From: an uncultured Veillonellaceae bacterium
Lineage (GTDB): Bacteria > Bacillota > Negativicutes > Veillonellales > Negativicoccaceae
Direction of reading: 5' to 3'
DNA length: 17,269 nucleotides
Assembly (NCBI GenBank): GCA_947254705.1
Contig: CAMYCX010000023.1
Span: forward strand, 1-17,269
In this document: positions 7,319 through 14,887 of the stretch, one piece after another
Numbering within the stretch: the stretch's first letter is position 1
How the letters are laid out: each line of letters begins with the position of its first letter
Translations under genes and position numbers: made by a program
Notes under the pieces: model-generated
What the model was told of the DNA's origin: nothing
The model's database searches: none
What the model saw: the letters and a program-made list of their open reading frames with translations, nothing else

Positions 7319-7370
7319 AATTCAGTAAGTTATTAATATGATGTGAGTGGTACGAAAAGGGAGGCCATGT

Positions 7371-8927
7371 ATGAGCAGTGAAACACCGGAATTAATGCCG
7401 GACAAGCCGAAGGGAATTCTCGGCTTTATTGAACGTGTCGGGAATAAGGTCCCGGATATTACCATTTTATTTATCAGCGCCTTTGTGATTGTCTGTCTGA
7501 TTTCCGCCGCCTTGGCGCAGATGTCATTCGGGTATATTAACCCGGTAACCGGAAAACCGATTCAGATCATTAACATGTTGCAACCGCAACAACTGGTCAC
7601 GTTGATGACGAAAATGGTCACCAACTATTCCGGATTTCCGCCGTTGGGCATGGTCATTGTCGCGACCTTGGGGATTGCGATCGCCGACGGTGCGGGATAC
7701 ATCAACGCGGGGCTGAAAAAACTGCTCTCCTTTACTCCGAAAGCGGCACTGACGCCGATTATCATCGTGGCGGGCATGTTGAGCCACGTCGGGCCGGACA
7801 CCGGCTATGTCATCATCATTCCGATTGCGGCCTATATGTTTTACGCCTCGGGTAAACACCCGCTGGCAGGGATTGCCGCCTCGTTCGCCGGTATTGCGGG
7901 CGCATTTGCCGCCAACTATACCCCCAGTGCGATCGACCCGGTCGTGCAGGGATTCACGCAGAGTGCCGCCCAGATCATTGACCCGTCGTATATGGTCAAT
8001 GTATTGTGCAACTACTTCTACATGTTGGCCGCGACATTTGTCGTAATCCCGACATGCTGGTACATCACGGAAAAAATCGTCGAACCTTGGTTGTGGAAAA
8101 TGTATCCGATTGATTTGACTTCCGATATGGCGGAAGATTCGCACAAACCGTTAACCCCGCGCGAAAATCGTGCGTTCTACATTGCGAGCACCGTGCTGGT
8201 TCTGATGCTCGTCGGTCTGTTCGTCTCGGTGGCGTCGCCGGATTCCGCATGGCGTTCACCCGACGGTGAAATTGCCAGCTTCAAGGCACCGATCATGCAA
8301 TCGCTGGTCGCGTTGATCTTCGTCATTGCCGGCGGTACGGGCTTGGTCTACGGGGTGTTGGCCGGCACGTTCAAAAGCCCCAAAGATTTCACCAATTCCA
8401 TGGAAACGATGACCCATACCTTGGTACAGCTCATCGTGTTCTACTTCTTTGCCGCACAGTTCCTCTACGCTTTCAATGCGTCGCAAATCGGCATTCTGAT
8501 TGCGGTATCAGGCGCCGACTTCCTGCGGTCGTTGGCATTACCGCCGCAACTGACCATCGGCGGCATCATTATTTTCGTCGGCATTCTGAACTTGATCATC
8601 ACTTCGGCTTCGGCGAAGTGGGCCATTCTCGCGCCGATTTTCGTACCGATGTTGATGGGTGTCGGTATCGCACCGGAATTGACGCAGATGGCATTTCGCG
8701 TCAGCGACTCCGCCGTCAACGTCGTCACGCCGATGTTTGCGTTCTATCCGCTCATCATTACCTATTGTCAGAAATACGTCAAGGAAGCCGGTATCGGCAC
8801 ACTCAGTTCCATGATGTTGCCGTATACCATCGGATTGCTGTTGGCATTGAGCGCTACTTTGTACGCATTCTGGTATATGGACCTGCCGCTCGGATTGCAG
8901 TCGAGCTACCTCTATCCGCGGCAATAA
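7371..8927 (+). CDS. abgT: AbgT-family transporter (p-aminobenzoyl-glutamate type)
   Basis: Multi-pass inner-membrane transporter of 518 residues, the usual AbgT/MtrF length. Family members import p-aminobenzoyl-glutamate (E. coli AbgT) or act in sulfonamide efflux (MtrF, YdaH). Family signatures visible are LSHVGPDTGYVIIIPIAAYM near 140-160, PSAIDPVVQGFT near 190, and the C-terminal SASAKWAILAPIFVPMLM (about 418-435) followed by a DSAVNVVTP block. About 11-13 hydrophobic segments are apparent, with a cytoplasmic-looking loop near 250 (DLTSDMAEDSHKPLTPREN). The start is ATG 7371 with GGGAGG 6 nt upstream; a GTG eight codons earlier in the same frame would place the ribosome site inside the gene. 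pepT follows after 18 bp, which suggests that the imported substrate is a peptide or peptide-like amide. The substrate itself is not shown by the sequence. Confidence 0.9.
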   Translation: MSSETPELMPDKPKGILGFIERVGNKVPDITILFISAFVIVCLISAALAQMSFGYINPVTGKPIQIINMLQPQQLVTLMTKMVTNYSGFPPLGMVIVATLGIAIADGAGYINAGLKKLLSFTPKAALTPIIIVAGMLSHVGPDTGYVIIIPIAAYMFYASGKHPLAGIAASFAGIAGAFAANYTPSAIDPVVQGFTQSAAQIIDPSYMVNVLCNYFYMLAATFVVIPTCWYITEKIVEPWLWKMYPIDLTSDMAEDSHKPLTPRENRAFYIASTVLVLMLVGLFVSVASPDSAWRSPDGEIASFKAPIMQSLVALIFVIAGGTGLVYGVLAGTFKSPKDFTNSMETMTHTLVQLIVFYFFAAQFLYAFNASQIGILIAVSGADFLRSLALPPQLTIGGIIIFVGILNLIITSASAKWAILAPIFVPMLMGVGIAPELTQMAFRVSDSAVNVVTPMFAFYPLIITYCQKYVKEAGIGTLSSMMLPYTIGLLLALSATLYAFWYMDLPLGLQSSYLYPRQ

Positions 8928-8945
8928 CAGAAAGGAAGGATTGTC

Positions 8946-10193
8946 ATGAAAGATCAATTACTCACCCGTTTTTTGCGCTACGTTGCTATCCCCAGTCAGA
9001 GTGATGCGTCGGCCACCCAAGTCCCGAGCTCCGAAGGGCAATGGAATATGGCACGGCATTTGCAGCAGGAACTGGAAGCCCTCGGCTGTACGGATATTCA
9101 TCTCAGCGAGCATTGCTGCCTGACGGCCAAATTGCCGCGCACGGAAGGTGTCGATCCCGCCACCCCCGCCGTCGGTTTTTGCGCGCATCTCGATACCGTC
9201 GATGTCAATTTATCGCCGGAAATTCATCCGCAAGTTGTTCGCGACTATGACGGCAACGTGATCACACTGAACAAAGATAAGAAAGTATTTCTCGATCCGG
9301 CGGAACATCCCGAAATTCTCGCCTATCAAGGCGACGATATCGTCGTAACGGACGGCACGTCCGTTCTCGGCGCCGACGACAAGGCCGCCCTGACGGCCGT
9401 CATGGAAGCATTGACGACCTTGGCCCACGGAACGACACCGCACGGCGACATCTACGTCGCCTTTGTACCGGACGAAGAAATCGGTCTGCGCGGCTCGAAA
9501 GCGCTCGAGCTTGACCGTTTCCCCGTCGCGTACGCCTACACGCTCGACAGCTGCGAAATCGGCGAAGTCGTCTATGAAACCTTTAACGCCGGCTCGGGAC
9601 TGCTGACCATTCAAGGAATCAGCGCGCATCCGATGTCCGCTAAAGGCGTGCTCGTCAACCCGGTACTGGTGGCCGTTGATTTCATCAACATGTTCAATCG
9701 TTTGGAAACGCCGGAAAATACCGACGGTACGGACGGCTACGTTTGGATGGAAGGTATCTCGGGCAACGCCAGCACGGCGACCGTAACCATGAATATCCGT
9801 GACCATTGCCGCGAACGCTACGAACAACGCAAAGACTACATTCGCCAAGCAACGGAACTGTTGCGTCAACGTCATCCGCGGGCGGGCATCGAACTGACGC
9901 TGACCGATGTGTATGCCAATATCAAAGATGCCGTTACCGATGACAATCGGGCCGCCATCGACCATGTATACGAAGCGATGAAACAACTCGGCATCAAACC
10001 GAAAACGCTCTCCATGCGCGGCGGTACGGACGGCTCCTACCTCTCTTCGCAAGGACTGCTGACACCGAACTTCTTCACCGGCGGACACAATTTCCACTCC
10101 GTATGCGAATTTTTACCGCTCGGATCATTGGAAAAGGCCTACGAAATGGTATTGACCATCATCGGTCTTGTCCGTGACGAAGCCAAACAATAA
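8946..10193 (+). CDS. pepT: Peptidase T (tripeptide aminopeptidase, M20B)
   Basis: Cytoplasmic di-zinc aminopeptidase that removes N-terminal residues from tripeptides. The 415 residues match PepT (~408-415). Metal ligands and neighbours are His81 with Asp83 (CAHLDT), Asp144 (LGADDKA, bridging) and Glu177-Glu178 (PDEEIG, general base and ligand). Asp202-type TLDSCEIGE, the dimerisation-domain GISAHPMSAKGVLVNP, and the C-terminal GGTDGS and TGGHNFHS (last His ligand) are also present. The ATG has AAGGAAGGA at about 7 nt. It lies 18 bp after abgT with no terminator between, so the two form one transcript. Two hairpins follow (10206-10237 and 10270-10305). The pairing suggests that PepT processes what AbgT imports, an inference from order only. 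Confidence 0.95.
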   Translation: MKDQLLTRFLRYVAIPSQSDASATQVPSSEGQWNMARHLQQELEALGCTDIHLSEHCCLTAKLPRTEGVDPATPAVGFCAHLDTVDVNLSPEIHPQVVRDYDGNVITLNKDKKVFLDPAEHPEILAYQGDDIVVTDGTSVLGADDKAALTAVMEALTTLAHGTTPHGDIYVAFVPDEEIGLRGSKALELDRFPVAYAYTLDSCEIGEVVYETFNAGSGLLTIQGISAHPMSAKGVLVNPVLVAVDFINMFNRLETPENTDGTDGYVWMEGISGNASTATVTMNIRDHCRERYEQRKDYIRQATELLRQRHPRAGIELTLTDVYANIKDAVTDDNRAAIDHVYEAMKQLGIKPKTLSMRGGTDGSYLSSQGLLTPNFFTGGHNFHSVCEFLPLGSLEKAYEMVLTIIGLVRDEAKQ

Positions 10194-10205
10194 CGCACTG
10201 ACACA

Positions 10206-10237
10206 AACAACGCACTTTCCAAGGAAAGTGCGTTGTT
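10206..10237 (+). terminator. Terminator after pepT
   Basis: A 15-bp near-palindrome (10206-10220 with 10223-10237, core CAACGCACTTTCC/GGAAAGTGCGTTG) folds with a tight loop around CAAG. It is followed by GTATATTTT. It lies 12 bp after the pepT stop. Confidence 0.75.
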
Positions 10238-10269
10238 GTATATTTTCATCCGATTCATTTTCGCCCGTC

Positions 10270-10305
10270 AAAAAACGAACCCGCCACGGTACAGGTTCGT
10301 TTTTT
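10270..10305. terminator. Bidirectional terminator between pepT and the ECF gene
   Basis: Arms AAAAAACGAACC (10270-10281) and GGTTCGTTTTTT (10294-10305) form a 12-bp stem with a 12-nt loop and a T run on either strand. It ends the minus-strand ECF gene (stop at 10340) and backs up the pepT terminator. Confidence 0.85.
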
Positions 10306-10339
10306 GTGTTCGTTTGATGTTCTTTCCGTCACACCTTGC

Positions 10340-10960
10340 TTATCTGCGCCGCCGCGAGCGCTGCAGCACCAATATGATCGGTGTGACCACCACGGCCGCT
10401 CCGATCGCCTCGGGGATGCCGTTAACCGTACAAATCCCGATGATAATGTTAATGACATTTTCCACCGGAATATGGCGCATTTCCGCAAATTCCTTGGCGT
10501 AGAGCAAGTACGTTCCGCCCATGACCATGGCGGTGTTGGACAGTGATGTCACCAACGCCGATACCGCTACGCGCACGGCCGTCGGTCCCGGCATCGAGCG
10601 ATACACGAGAAATGCAATCAAGCCGAGTAACACCCGCGGTACGACGGAAATCAGCGGGTTGATAAAGACGATACTCATCAGCGTCGGTGCAATAATATTT
10701 TGCAACAGGCTGAAGCAACCGAAAATCAAACCGATCAGCATCCCGACGCGCGGTCCTTCCATAATCGCACCGATAATGGTCGGAATATGCATAATCGTCG
10801 CTTTCATAAATACCAAATTGATAAATCCGTAGCCGGTCAATCCCAAGAGAGCGGTAATGCCCCCGAGTAATCCGACTGTCGTCAACTGCCGCGTCGTCAA
10901 AAACGGCGCGCGTTTCGTCGGCGTTATTTCCGCCGTCGAATCTTCCACTGTGTGTGTCAT
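10340..10960 (-). CDS. ECF transporter S component, substrate unassigned
   Basis: 206-residue membrane protein, the size of energy-coupling-factor substrate-binding subunits, which capture a vitamin and dock on a shared EcfT/EcfA module. About six hydrophobic segments follow a ~24-residue cytoplasmic lead. The stretches IMHIPTIIGAIMEGPRVGML (about 57-76) and the APTLMSIVFINPLISVVPR region (about 91-109) resemble the MHIPVILGA...GP...G and F-PL-S--PR pattern of PanT-like S components. Pantothenate is therefore a guess; other vitamins are possible. The ATG at 10960 has GGAGGG 5 nt upstream. It stands alone between a promoter (11072-11100) with a structured leader and a terminator (10270-10305). 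No EcfA/EcfT genes are in the window, as is usual for group II ECF systems. Confidence 0.8.
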   Translation of the reverse strand: MTHTVEDSTAEITPTKRAPFLTTRQLTTVGLLGGITALLGLTGYGFINLVFMKATIMHIPTIIGAIMEGPRVGMLIGLIFGCFSLLQNIIAPTLMSIVFINPLISVVPRVLLGLIAFLVYRSMPGPTAVRVAVSALVTSLSNTAMVMGGTYLLYAKEFAEMRHIPVENVINIIIGICTVNGIPEAIGAAVVVTPIILVLQRSRRRR

Positions 10961-10975
10961 GGTTTCCCTCCGTTC

Positions 10976-11063
10976 TTATTCCGTTTCGGATATAAGTCGT
11001 GTGCCCATCGTCGCACTCGATTCACTTGCGGTTCGGTTCCGCGGATACCGACCGGTTGCAAGT
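10976..11063 (-). ncRNA. Structured 5' leader of the ECF gene, possible riboswitch
   Basis: Two hairpins lie in a ~105-nt leader. At the 5' end (11024-11063) ACTTG/CAAGT encloses a double CGGT-CGGT/ACCG-A-ACCG stem with an internal loop. Just before the ribosome site (10976-10997) CTTAT-A-TCCG pairs with CGGA-ATAAG around AAA. A short GTGC/GCAC element lies between them. I could not match it to a known riboswitch class (THF, preQ1, TPP and FMN were considered by eye). The structure is seen; the regulatory role is inference. Confidence 0.4.
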
Positions 11064-11071
11064 TCATAAGC

Positions 11072-11100
11072 ATTGTAAAAATTTTTTTGTACTTTGTCAA
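11072..11100 (-). promoter_or_regulatory. Sigma-70-type promoter for the ECF gene
   Basis: On the minus strand a perfect TTGACA (11095-11100) is followed after 17 bp, containing A7 and T tracts, by TACAAT (11072-11077). The start point would be near 11065, exactly where the leader hairpin begins. Confidence 0.8.
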
Positions 11101-11150
11101 GATATAAAAGCGCCACCTCGATCCGATATGCCCCTCCATGTTTCGACCCG

Positions 11151-11179
11151 TTCGTATTTCTCGACAAATATGGTACAAT
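11151..11179 (+). promoter_or_regulatory. Extended -10 promoter for dedA
   Basis: TACAAT at 11174-11179 is preceded by TGG, giving an extended -10. The -35 position 17 bp upstream reads TTCGTA (11151-11156), three of six. The start point would be near 11186, about 20 nt before the dedA ATG. Confidence 0.5.
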
Positions 11180-11207
11180 AGAGCATATTATCTCCAAAGG
11201 AGCATCC

Positions 11208-11795
11208 ATGGACTGGTTATATCAATTCATGTCGGATTGGGGCTATTGGGCACTTCTCCTGACCATGATCTTGGAAAATATGAATATTCCGATCCCGAGC
11301 GAAGTCGTACTCGGATTTGCGGGCTTTTTGGTGTCCAAGCAGGTCTTCACCTATTGGACGGCCGTCATCGTCGGCACGATCGCGGGCATCATCGGCTCGC
11401 TGATTTCCTATGCCATCGGCTACTACGGCGGACGACCGCTCCTGCTGCGTTACGGACGGTACGTCATGCTTCATCCCAAAGAACTGCATCGCGCCGACAA
11501 CTGGTTTCAACGCTACGGCGGGATCGCCGTCTTTACCGGACGGCTGCTGCCGGGAATACGCACCTTCATCTCTCTGCCGGCGGGTATGGCGCGCTATCCC
11601 CTGATGCCTTTTATCGGCTACACCATCATCGGCACGATTCCGTGGACGATGCTGCTCGTCTGGGCCGGTATGACGCTCGGCGACCACTGGCAGGAACTGC
11701 TCAAGTATGATCTCGAAATCATGCTTGCCGGCGGTGTGATCGCGCTGATGGCCTACCTTTTCTACCGCTGGCGACGCAGCCGGGAAAATGAATAA
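11208..11795 (+). CDS. DedA/SNARE-associated family membrane protein
   Basis: 195-residue inner-membrane protein of the DedA (VTT) family. Some members flip undecaprenyl phosphate or phospholipid and support envelope integrity and proton-motive-force maintenance. Signatures are ENMNIPIPSEVVLGFAGFL (about 24-42), GSLISYAIGYYGGRP (about 63-77) and the FTGRLLPGIRTFISLPAG block (about 108-126) with the conserved arginine. A C-terminal hydrophobic segment ends in a basic tail (YRWRRSREN). ATG 11208 has AAAGGAG 5 nt upstream, so the 38-codon extension of the frame to 11094 is not used. It is transcribed alone and ends in the shared terminator at 11825-11860. The specific lipid substrate cannot be told. 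Confidence 0.9.
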   Translation: MDWLYQFMSDWGYWALLLTMILENMNIPIPSEVVLGFAGFLVSKQVFTYWTAVIVGTIAGIIGSLISYAIGYYGGRPLLLRYGRYVMLHPKELHRADNWFQRYGGIAVFTGRLLPGIRTFISLPAGMARYPLMPFIGYTIIGTIPWTMLLVWAGMTLGDHWQELLKYDLEIMLAGGVIALMAYLFYRWRRSRENE

Positions 11796-11824
11796 CACTT
11801 CGTCGGCGCCGATTGGTGTCGACA

Positions 11825-11860
11825 AAAAACCGCTTCACCGTGTACGGTGAAGCGGTTTTT
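11825..11860. terminator. Bidirectional terminator between dedA and the TM2 gene
   Basis: A perfect 16-bp stem (11825-11840 with 11845-11860, AAAAACCGCTTCACCG and its complement) closes a TGTA loop, with a T run on both strands. It serves the plus-strand dedA gene and the minus-strand TM2 gene, which converge here. Confidence 0.92.
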
Positions 11861-11887
11861 ATTGTGATCCGTAACGAGCCGATCCTC

Positions 11888-12307
11888 TTACTCTTCTTTG
11901 GCGGTATCGTCCGTCGCCGGCGCAGCGTCTTCGCTTACGTCCGCCGTCGGGGCAGCCGGCTCCGTCGGTGCGACCGCTTCCGGTTGCGAATCTTGCGGTA
12001 CATTCGGATCGGGATACAGGAGCCGCGCTTCCTGCACCAAACGTTCTACGATTTGCGCATTGACCGAACGTACCAAACTGCTCATGCGGAATGCGTCAAC
12101 GATTGCCCAGAGCCACAATCCGCCGAATGTACACCAATACAAAATGTTCAAGAGCGGTTTGCCCAAGTAGAAATAGTGTACCCCGAGTACAAACCAGGCG
12201 ATATAGGCGGTCGATGTCTTTTTCGCCCGCTGTTCATACGCCATCAATACATGACTCTTTTGTTTTTCCGTCAATCCCTGTAATGCCGCTAACGCTTTTG
12301 GTTCCAT
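11888..12307 (-). CDS. TM2-domain membrane protein with acidic Pro/Ala tail
   Basis: 139 residues. A basic N-terminal segment (to Lys30) is followed by two membrane segments (about 32-48 and 53-72) joined by the TM2-domain turn GVHYFYLGK (42-50), with the conserved Asp71 closing the second helix. A helical stretch (VNAQIVERLVQEARLL) comes next. The last ~45 residues form a Pro/Ala/Glu/Asp-rich disordered tail (repeated PEA, PTEP, APT units). TM2 proteins have no settled molecular function. The ATG has GGAGG 6 nt upstream. It is a single-gene unit between a consensus promoter (12344-12372) and the terminator at 11825-11860, which suggests strong constitutive expression. No link to neighbours is evident. 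Confidence 0.87.
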   Translation of the reverse strand: MEPKALAALQGLTEKQKSHVLMAYEQRAKKTSTAYIAWFVLGVHYFYLGKPLLNILYWCTFGGLWLWAIVDAFRMSSLVRSVNAQIVERLVQEARLLYPDPNVPQDSQPEAVAPTEPAAPTADVSEDAAPATDDTAKEE

Positions 12308-12343
12308 GTTGCGCCTCCTCTGCTGAAATCAATCCCTATGCTC

Positions 12344-12372
12344 ATTATAATTTAGAGCCATGACCGTGTCAA
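12344..12372 (-). promoter_or_regulatory. Perfect consensus sigma-70 promoter for the TM2 gene
   Basis: On the minus strand TTGACA (12367-12372), a 17-bp spacer and TATAAT (12344-12349) match the consensus at all twelve positions. The start point would be near 12337, giving a ~30-nt leader. Confidence 0.88.
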
Positions 12373-12418
12373 CGCAACATTCCCGCCCGTTTAGAATAAA
12401 AATGCAAAAATCACATAC

Positions 12419-12464
12419 AACCGCAGCATGTCGACACGATACAAAGCGTCGATGTGCTGCGGTT
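12419..12464 (-). terminator. Terminator of the met operon
   Basis: Arms around AACCGCAGCA and TGCTGCGGTT (12419-12428 and 12455-12464) extend inward through TGTCGAC/GTCGATG with wobble pairs, enclosing a ~12-nt loop. It starts 9 bp past the metH stop. The T run on the minus strand is displaced (GTATGTGATTTTT), so efficiency may be modest. Confidence 0.6.
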
Positions 12465-12472
12465 TGTCCGTA

Positions 12473-14887
12473 TTATGTATCCGATGCGGCGGGCGGATCT
12501 TCCCGAGTGCCGAAAAATGCCGCCGCAATATCGGCCACGGCCGCGGGGTGTGCCGCATACCGATCCGCACCGATGTCGGCCGCGTAGCGTTCATTGAGCA
12601 CGGCACCGCCGACCACCACTTGCACGTCGGGCATCTCCCGTTTGAGCAAGGCGATGGTTTCCTGCATGGAGGCAACCGTCGTCGTCATCAACGCACTCAA
12701 GCCGACCAATCGTGCATGATAAGTGCGACAGGCATCGAGAATCGCTTGGGGCGGCACGTCTTTGCCGAGGTCGATGATCCGATAGCCGTAGTTTTCCAGT
12801 ACGACTTTGACAATGTTTTTGCCGATGTCATGCACATCGTGACGTACCGTCGCAAGAATAATCGTGCCGCGATCGGCGGCCGTTTCTCCCTTGGCCTCCA
12901 GTACCCGTTTGACTTCGGCAAAGGCAACTTGTGCGGTTTGCGAGGCCCGGATCAGTTGCGGTAAAAACAGTTCCTGCGTTTCAAAGCGTCGTCCCACCTC
13001 GTTCAATGCGCCGATGAGATCCTCATTGACCACATCAAGCGGTGCTTTACGGGCGAGCAGTTCTTTTGTCAGTCGCAGCGTTTCCGCTTCCAGTCCGTCA
13101 ACAATCGCCGCCAAAATCGTCGATACGGGCGACGGTGTCTCGGCCTCGTCTTGTACTTTACGAGCCCGGGCGATCCATTCCCGCGCCCCGTCATCGTATC
13201 CCGCCAGCACACGGTAGGCGGCCAATGTATCCGTCATACCCCGATCGCCGGGATTGGCAATCGGGGCGTCCAGTCCGTGGGCCAGTGCCATCTGTAAAAA
13301 TGTCCGATTAATGATCGACCGTTCCGGCATGCCGAAGGAAATATTGCTCACGCCGAGTGCGGTCGCCACACCGAGTTCCCGTTTCACGAGAGCAACGGCC
13401 TCGGCGGTAATCCGTGCATTTTCCGCACCGGTGCCGAGTGTCAATGTCAGACAGTCAATGAGGATATTTTCTCGCGGGATACCCCATTCCAATGCGCGGG
13501 TAACGATTTTTTCCGCCAGTGCGAGTCGTCCTTTGGCCGTATCGGGGATCCCGTTTTCATCCAGCGTCAGTCCCAGTACGCAGGCCCCGTAGCGGCGAGC
13601 GATCGGCAATACTTGCGCCAGACTGTCCTCCCCCGCATTGACCGAGTTGAGCAGCGGTTTGCCCGCCACCGCTCGTGCCGCCGCCGCCAACGCGGTCGGT
13701 GAGGCCGTGTCAATCACAAGCGGCGTACCCGTCACCGCTTGTACGGCACGTACCGCCCGCGGCAAGAGTGTCGGTTCATCGACACCCGAGGTACCGACAT
13801 TGATGTCAAGAAGCGCCGCGCCTTCCCGACGTTGGATAACGGCTTCCCGAACGACTCGATCAAGTACGCCGCGACGCAGTTCTTCCTGCAACTCCCGTTT
13901 GCCCGTAGGATTGATTCGTTCCCCGATCATCAGCGGGCCTTGTCCCAAAACGACGGTTTCCGCATAAGAGGACACCCGTGTTACAGGAGTGACAGACGGT
14001 CGCGTGCCGTGCACTTCTCCGCGCAACGCATGCAACCGTGCCATCAGTGCGGGATCGGTACCGCAGCAGCCACCGATGATCTCCACGCCGCGCGACAGGA
14101 AATAGCGCATATGATCAAGATGCGCCTGTACATCAAGTCGACTATGACCGTCGGTATCGGGAATCCCGCCGTTCGGCTGCACGATTAACGGCAGTTTCGT
14201 TGCCGCCAACAAAGCGTCCACCAGCGGTCGTGTCTCCGCCGCCCCGAAGGAGCAGTTGATCCCGACGGCCGTCACGCCGAGTCCTTCCAGTGTTGTCGCC
14301 ATGCTGACGACATCGGTCCCCGTAAAGGTCCGTCCCGTATGTTCAAAGCTCATCGATGCCAAGACGGGAAGATCGCTGTGTTCGCGGGCCGCAAGAACGG
14401 CATATTTGAGTTCCGCCAAATCGGTTTGCGTTTCGATGATGATCAGATCGACGCCGGCCGCCACCCCCGCTTCGACTTGTTCCCGATACAAATCATACGC
14501 CCGCTCGGGAGACATATCCCCCGCCGGTGCAAGCAACGCGCCGATCGGCCCGATATCCAAGGCCACGTAAATCGGTCGTGTGCCGTGATCGGCGATATAG
14601 CGTTCCCGTGCCCGCCGCGCACATCCGACGGCGGCATGAATCAAGGCGCTCGGTGTCGTATCCGTATCCGCACATTTGTAACCGTTGGCACCGAACGTGT
14701 CCGTCGTCAGCACGTCCACGCCGCTCACGAGATAGTCATAATGTATCGACTCGATGAGTGCAGGCTCATGCAGTACGCACATATCGGGCGCAATCCGCAG
14801 ATCCGGTCGCCGCCGTTGGACTTCCGTACCCATCGCTCCGTCAATGAGTACGGTCTGCCCGGCAAGAAATGTACTAAATGGTATCAT
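12473..14887 (-). CDS. metH: Cobalamin-dependent methionine synthase lacking the reactivation domain
   Basis: Transfers the methyl group of 5-methyl-tetrahydrofolate through cobalamin to homocysteine. The 804 residues cover four modules; full-length MetH has ~1,220. Homocysteine domain: about 1-290, with zinc ligands Cys212 (INCSFG) and Cys274-Cys275 (GGCCGTDP). Pterin domain: about 315-570 (MIGERINPTGK, DINVGTSGVDE, DTASP, SNISFGMPERS). Cobalamin cap: about 585-675. B12 domain: about 676-795, with base-off motif Asp684-x-His686-x-x-Gly689, then SALMTT and VVGGAVLN. The C-terminal AdoMet-binding domain is absent and is encoded separately just upstream. ATG 14887 has AAAGGAGG 6 nt upstream and overlaps the activation gene by 14 nt, so expression is coupled. 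Similar split enzymes are known, as in Thermotoga. It is the last gene of the T-box operon. Confidence 0.96.
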   Translation of the reverse strand: MIPFSTFLAGQTVLIDGAMGTEVQRRRPDLRIAPDMCVLHEPALIESIHYDYLVSGVDVLTTDTFGANGYKCADTDTTPSALIHAAVGCARRARERYIADHGTRPIYVALDIGPIGALLAPAGDMSPERAYDLYREQVEAGVAAGVDLIIIETQTDLAELKYAVLAAREHSDLPVLASMSFEHTGRTFTGTDVVSMATTLEGLGVTAVGINCSFGAAETRPLVDALLAATKLPLIVQPNGGIPDTDGHSRLDVQAHLDHMRYFLSRGVEIIGGCCGTDPALMARLHALRGEVHGTRPSVTPVTRVSSYAETVVLGQGPLMIGERINPTGKRELQEELRRGVLDRVVREAVIQRREGAALLDINVGTSGVDEPTLLPRAVRAVQAVTGTPLVIDTASPTALAAAARAVAGKPLLNSVNAGEDSLAQVLPIARRYGACVLGLTLDENGIPDTAKGRLALAEKIVTRALEWGIPRENILIDCLTLTLGTGAENARITAEAVALVKRELGVATALGVSNISFGMPERSIINRTFLQMALAHGLDAPIANPGDRGMTDTLAAYRVLAGYDDGAREWIARARKVQDEAETPSPVSTILAAIVDGLEAETLRLTKELLARKAPLDVVNEDLIGALNEVGRRFETQELFLPQLIRASQTAQVAFAEVKRVLEAKGETAADRGTIILATVRHDVHDIGKNIVKVVLENYGYRIIDLGKDVPPQAILDACRTYHARLVGLSALMTTTVASMQETIALLKREMPDVQVVVGGAVLNERYAADIGADRYAAHPAAVADIAAAFFGTREDPPAASDT

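Larger units (their letters stand above)
6951..7370. other. Non-coding divergent regulatory region upstream of abgT
   Basis: 420 bp between the minus-strand hypothetical gene and the plus-strand abgT start. Short open frames here have no family resemblance and no ribosome sites. The left part (6995-7035) holds an imperfect AT-rich inverted repeat (AGTATATCAA against TTGATTTATACT). The middle (7054-7127) holds three nested perfect inverted repeats: GTTGACA/TGTCAAC, CGTTGCTA/TAGCAACG and AAGTGAAA/TTTCACTT. The right part (7240-7262) has a GC hairpin GCGCCG/CGGCGC. Two plus-strand promoter candidates are listed separately. Confidence 0.6.

Noticed and set aside
7116..7328. Short plus-strand frames in the abgT upstream region
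   Set aside because: There are no ribosome sites, no family resemblance, and the region is dominated by inverted repeats and promoter-like sequence.
10961..11063. THF or preQ1 riboswitch before the ECF gene
   Set aside because: The conserved cores of these classes as I know them are not visible. Only generic hairpins can be supported, so no class is assigned.
11094..11207. Upstream extension of the dedA frame
   Set aside because: It contains the promoter and the AAAGGAG ribosome site for ATG 11208, and the added residues do not resemble DedA proteins.
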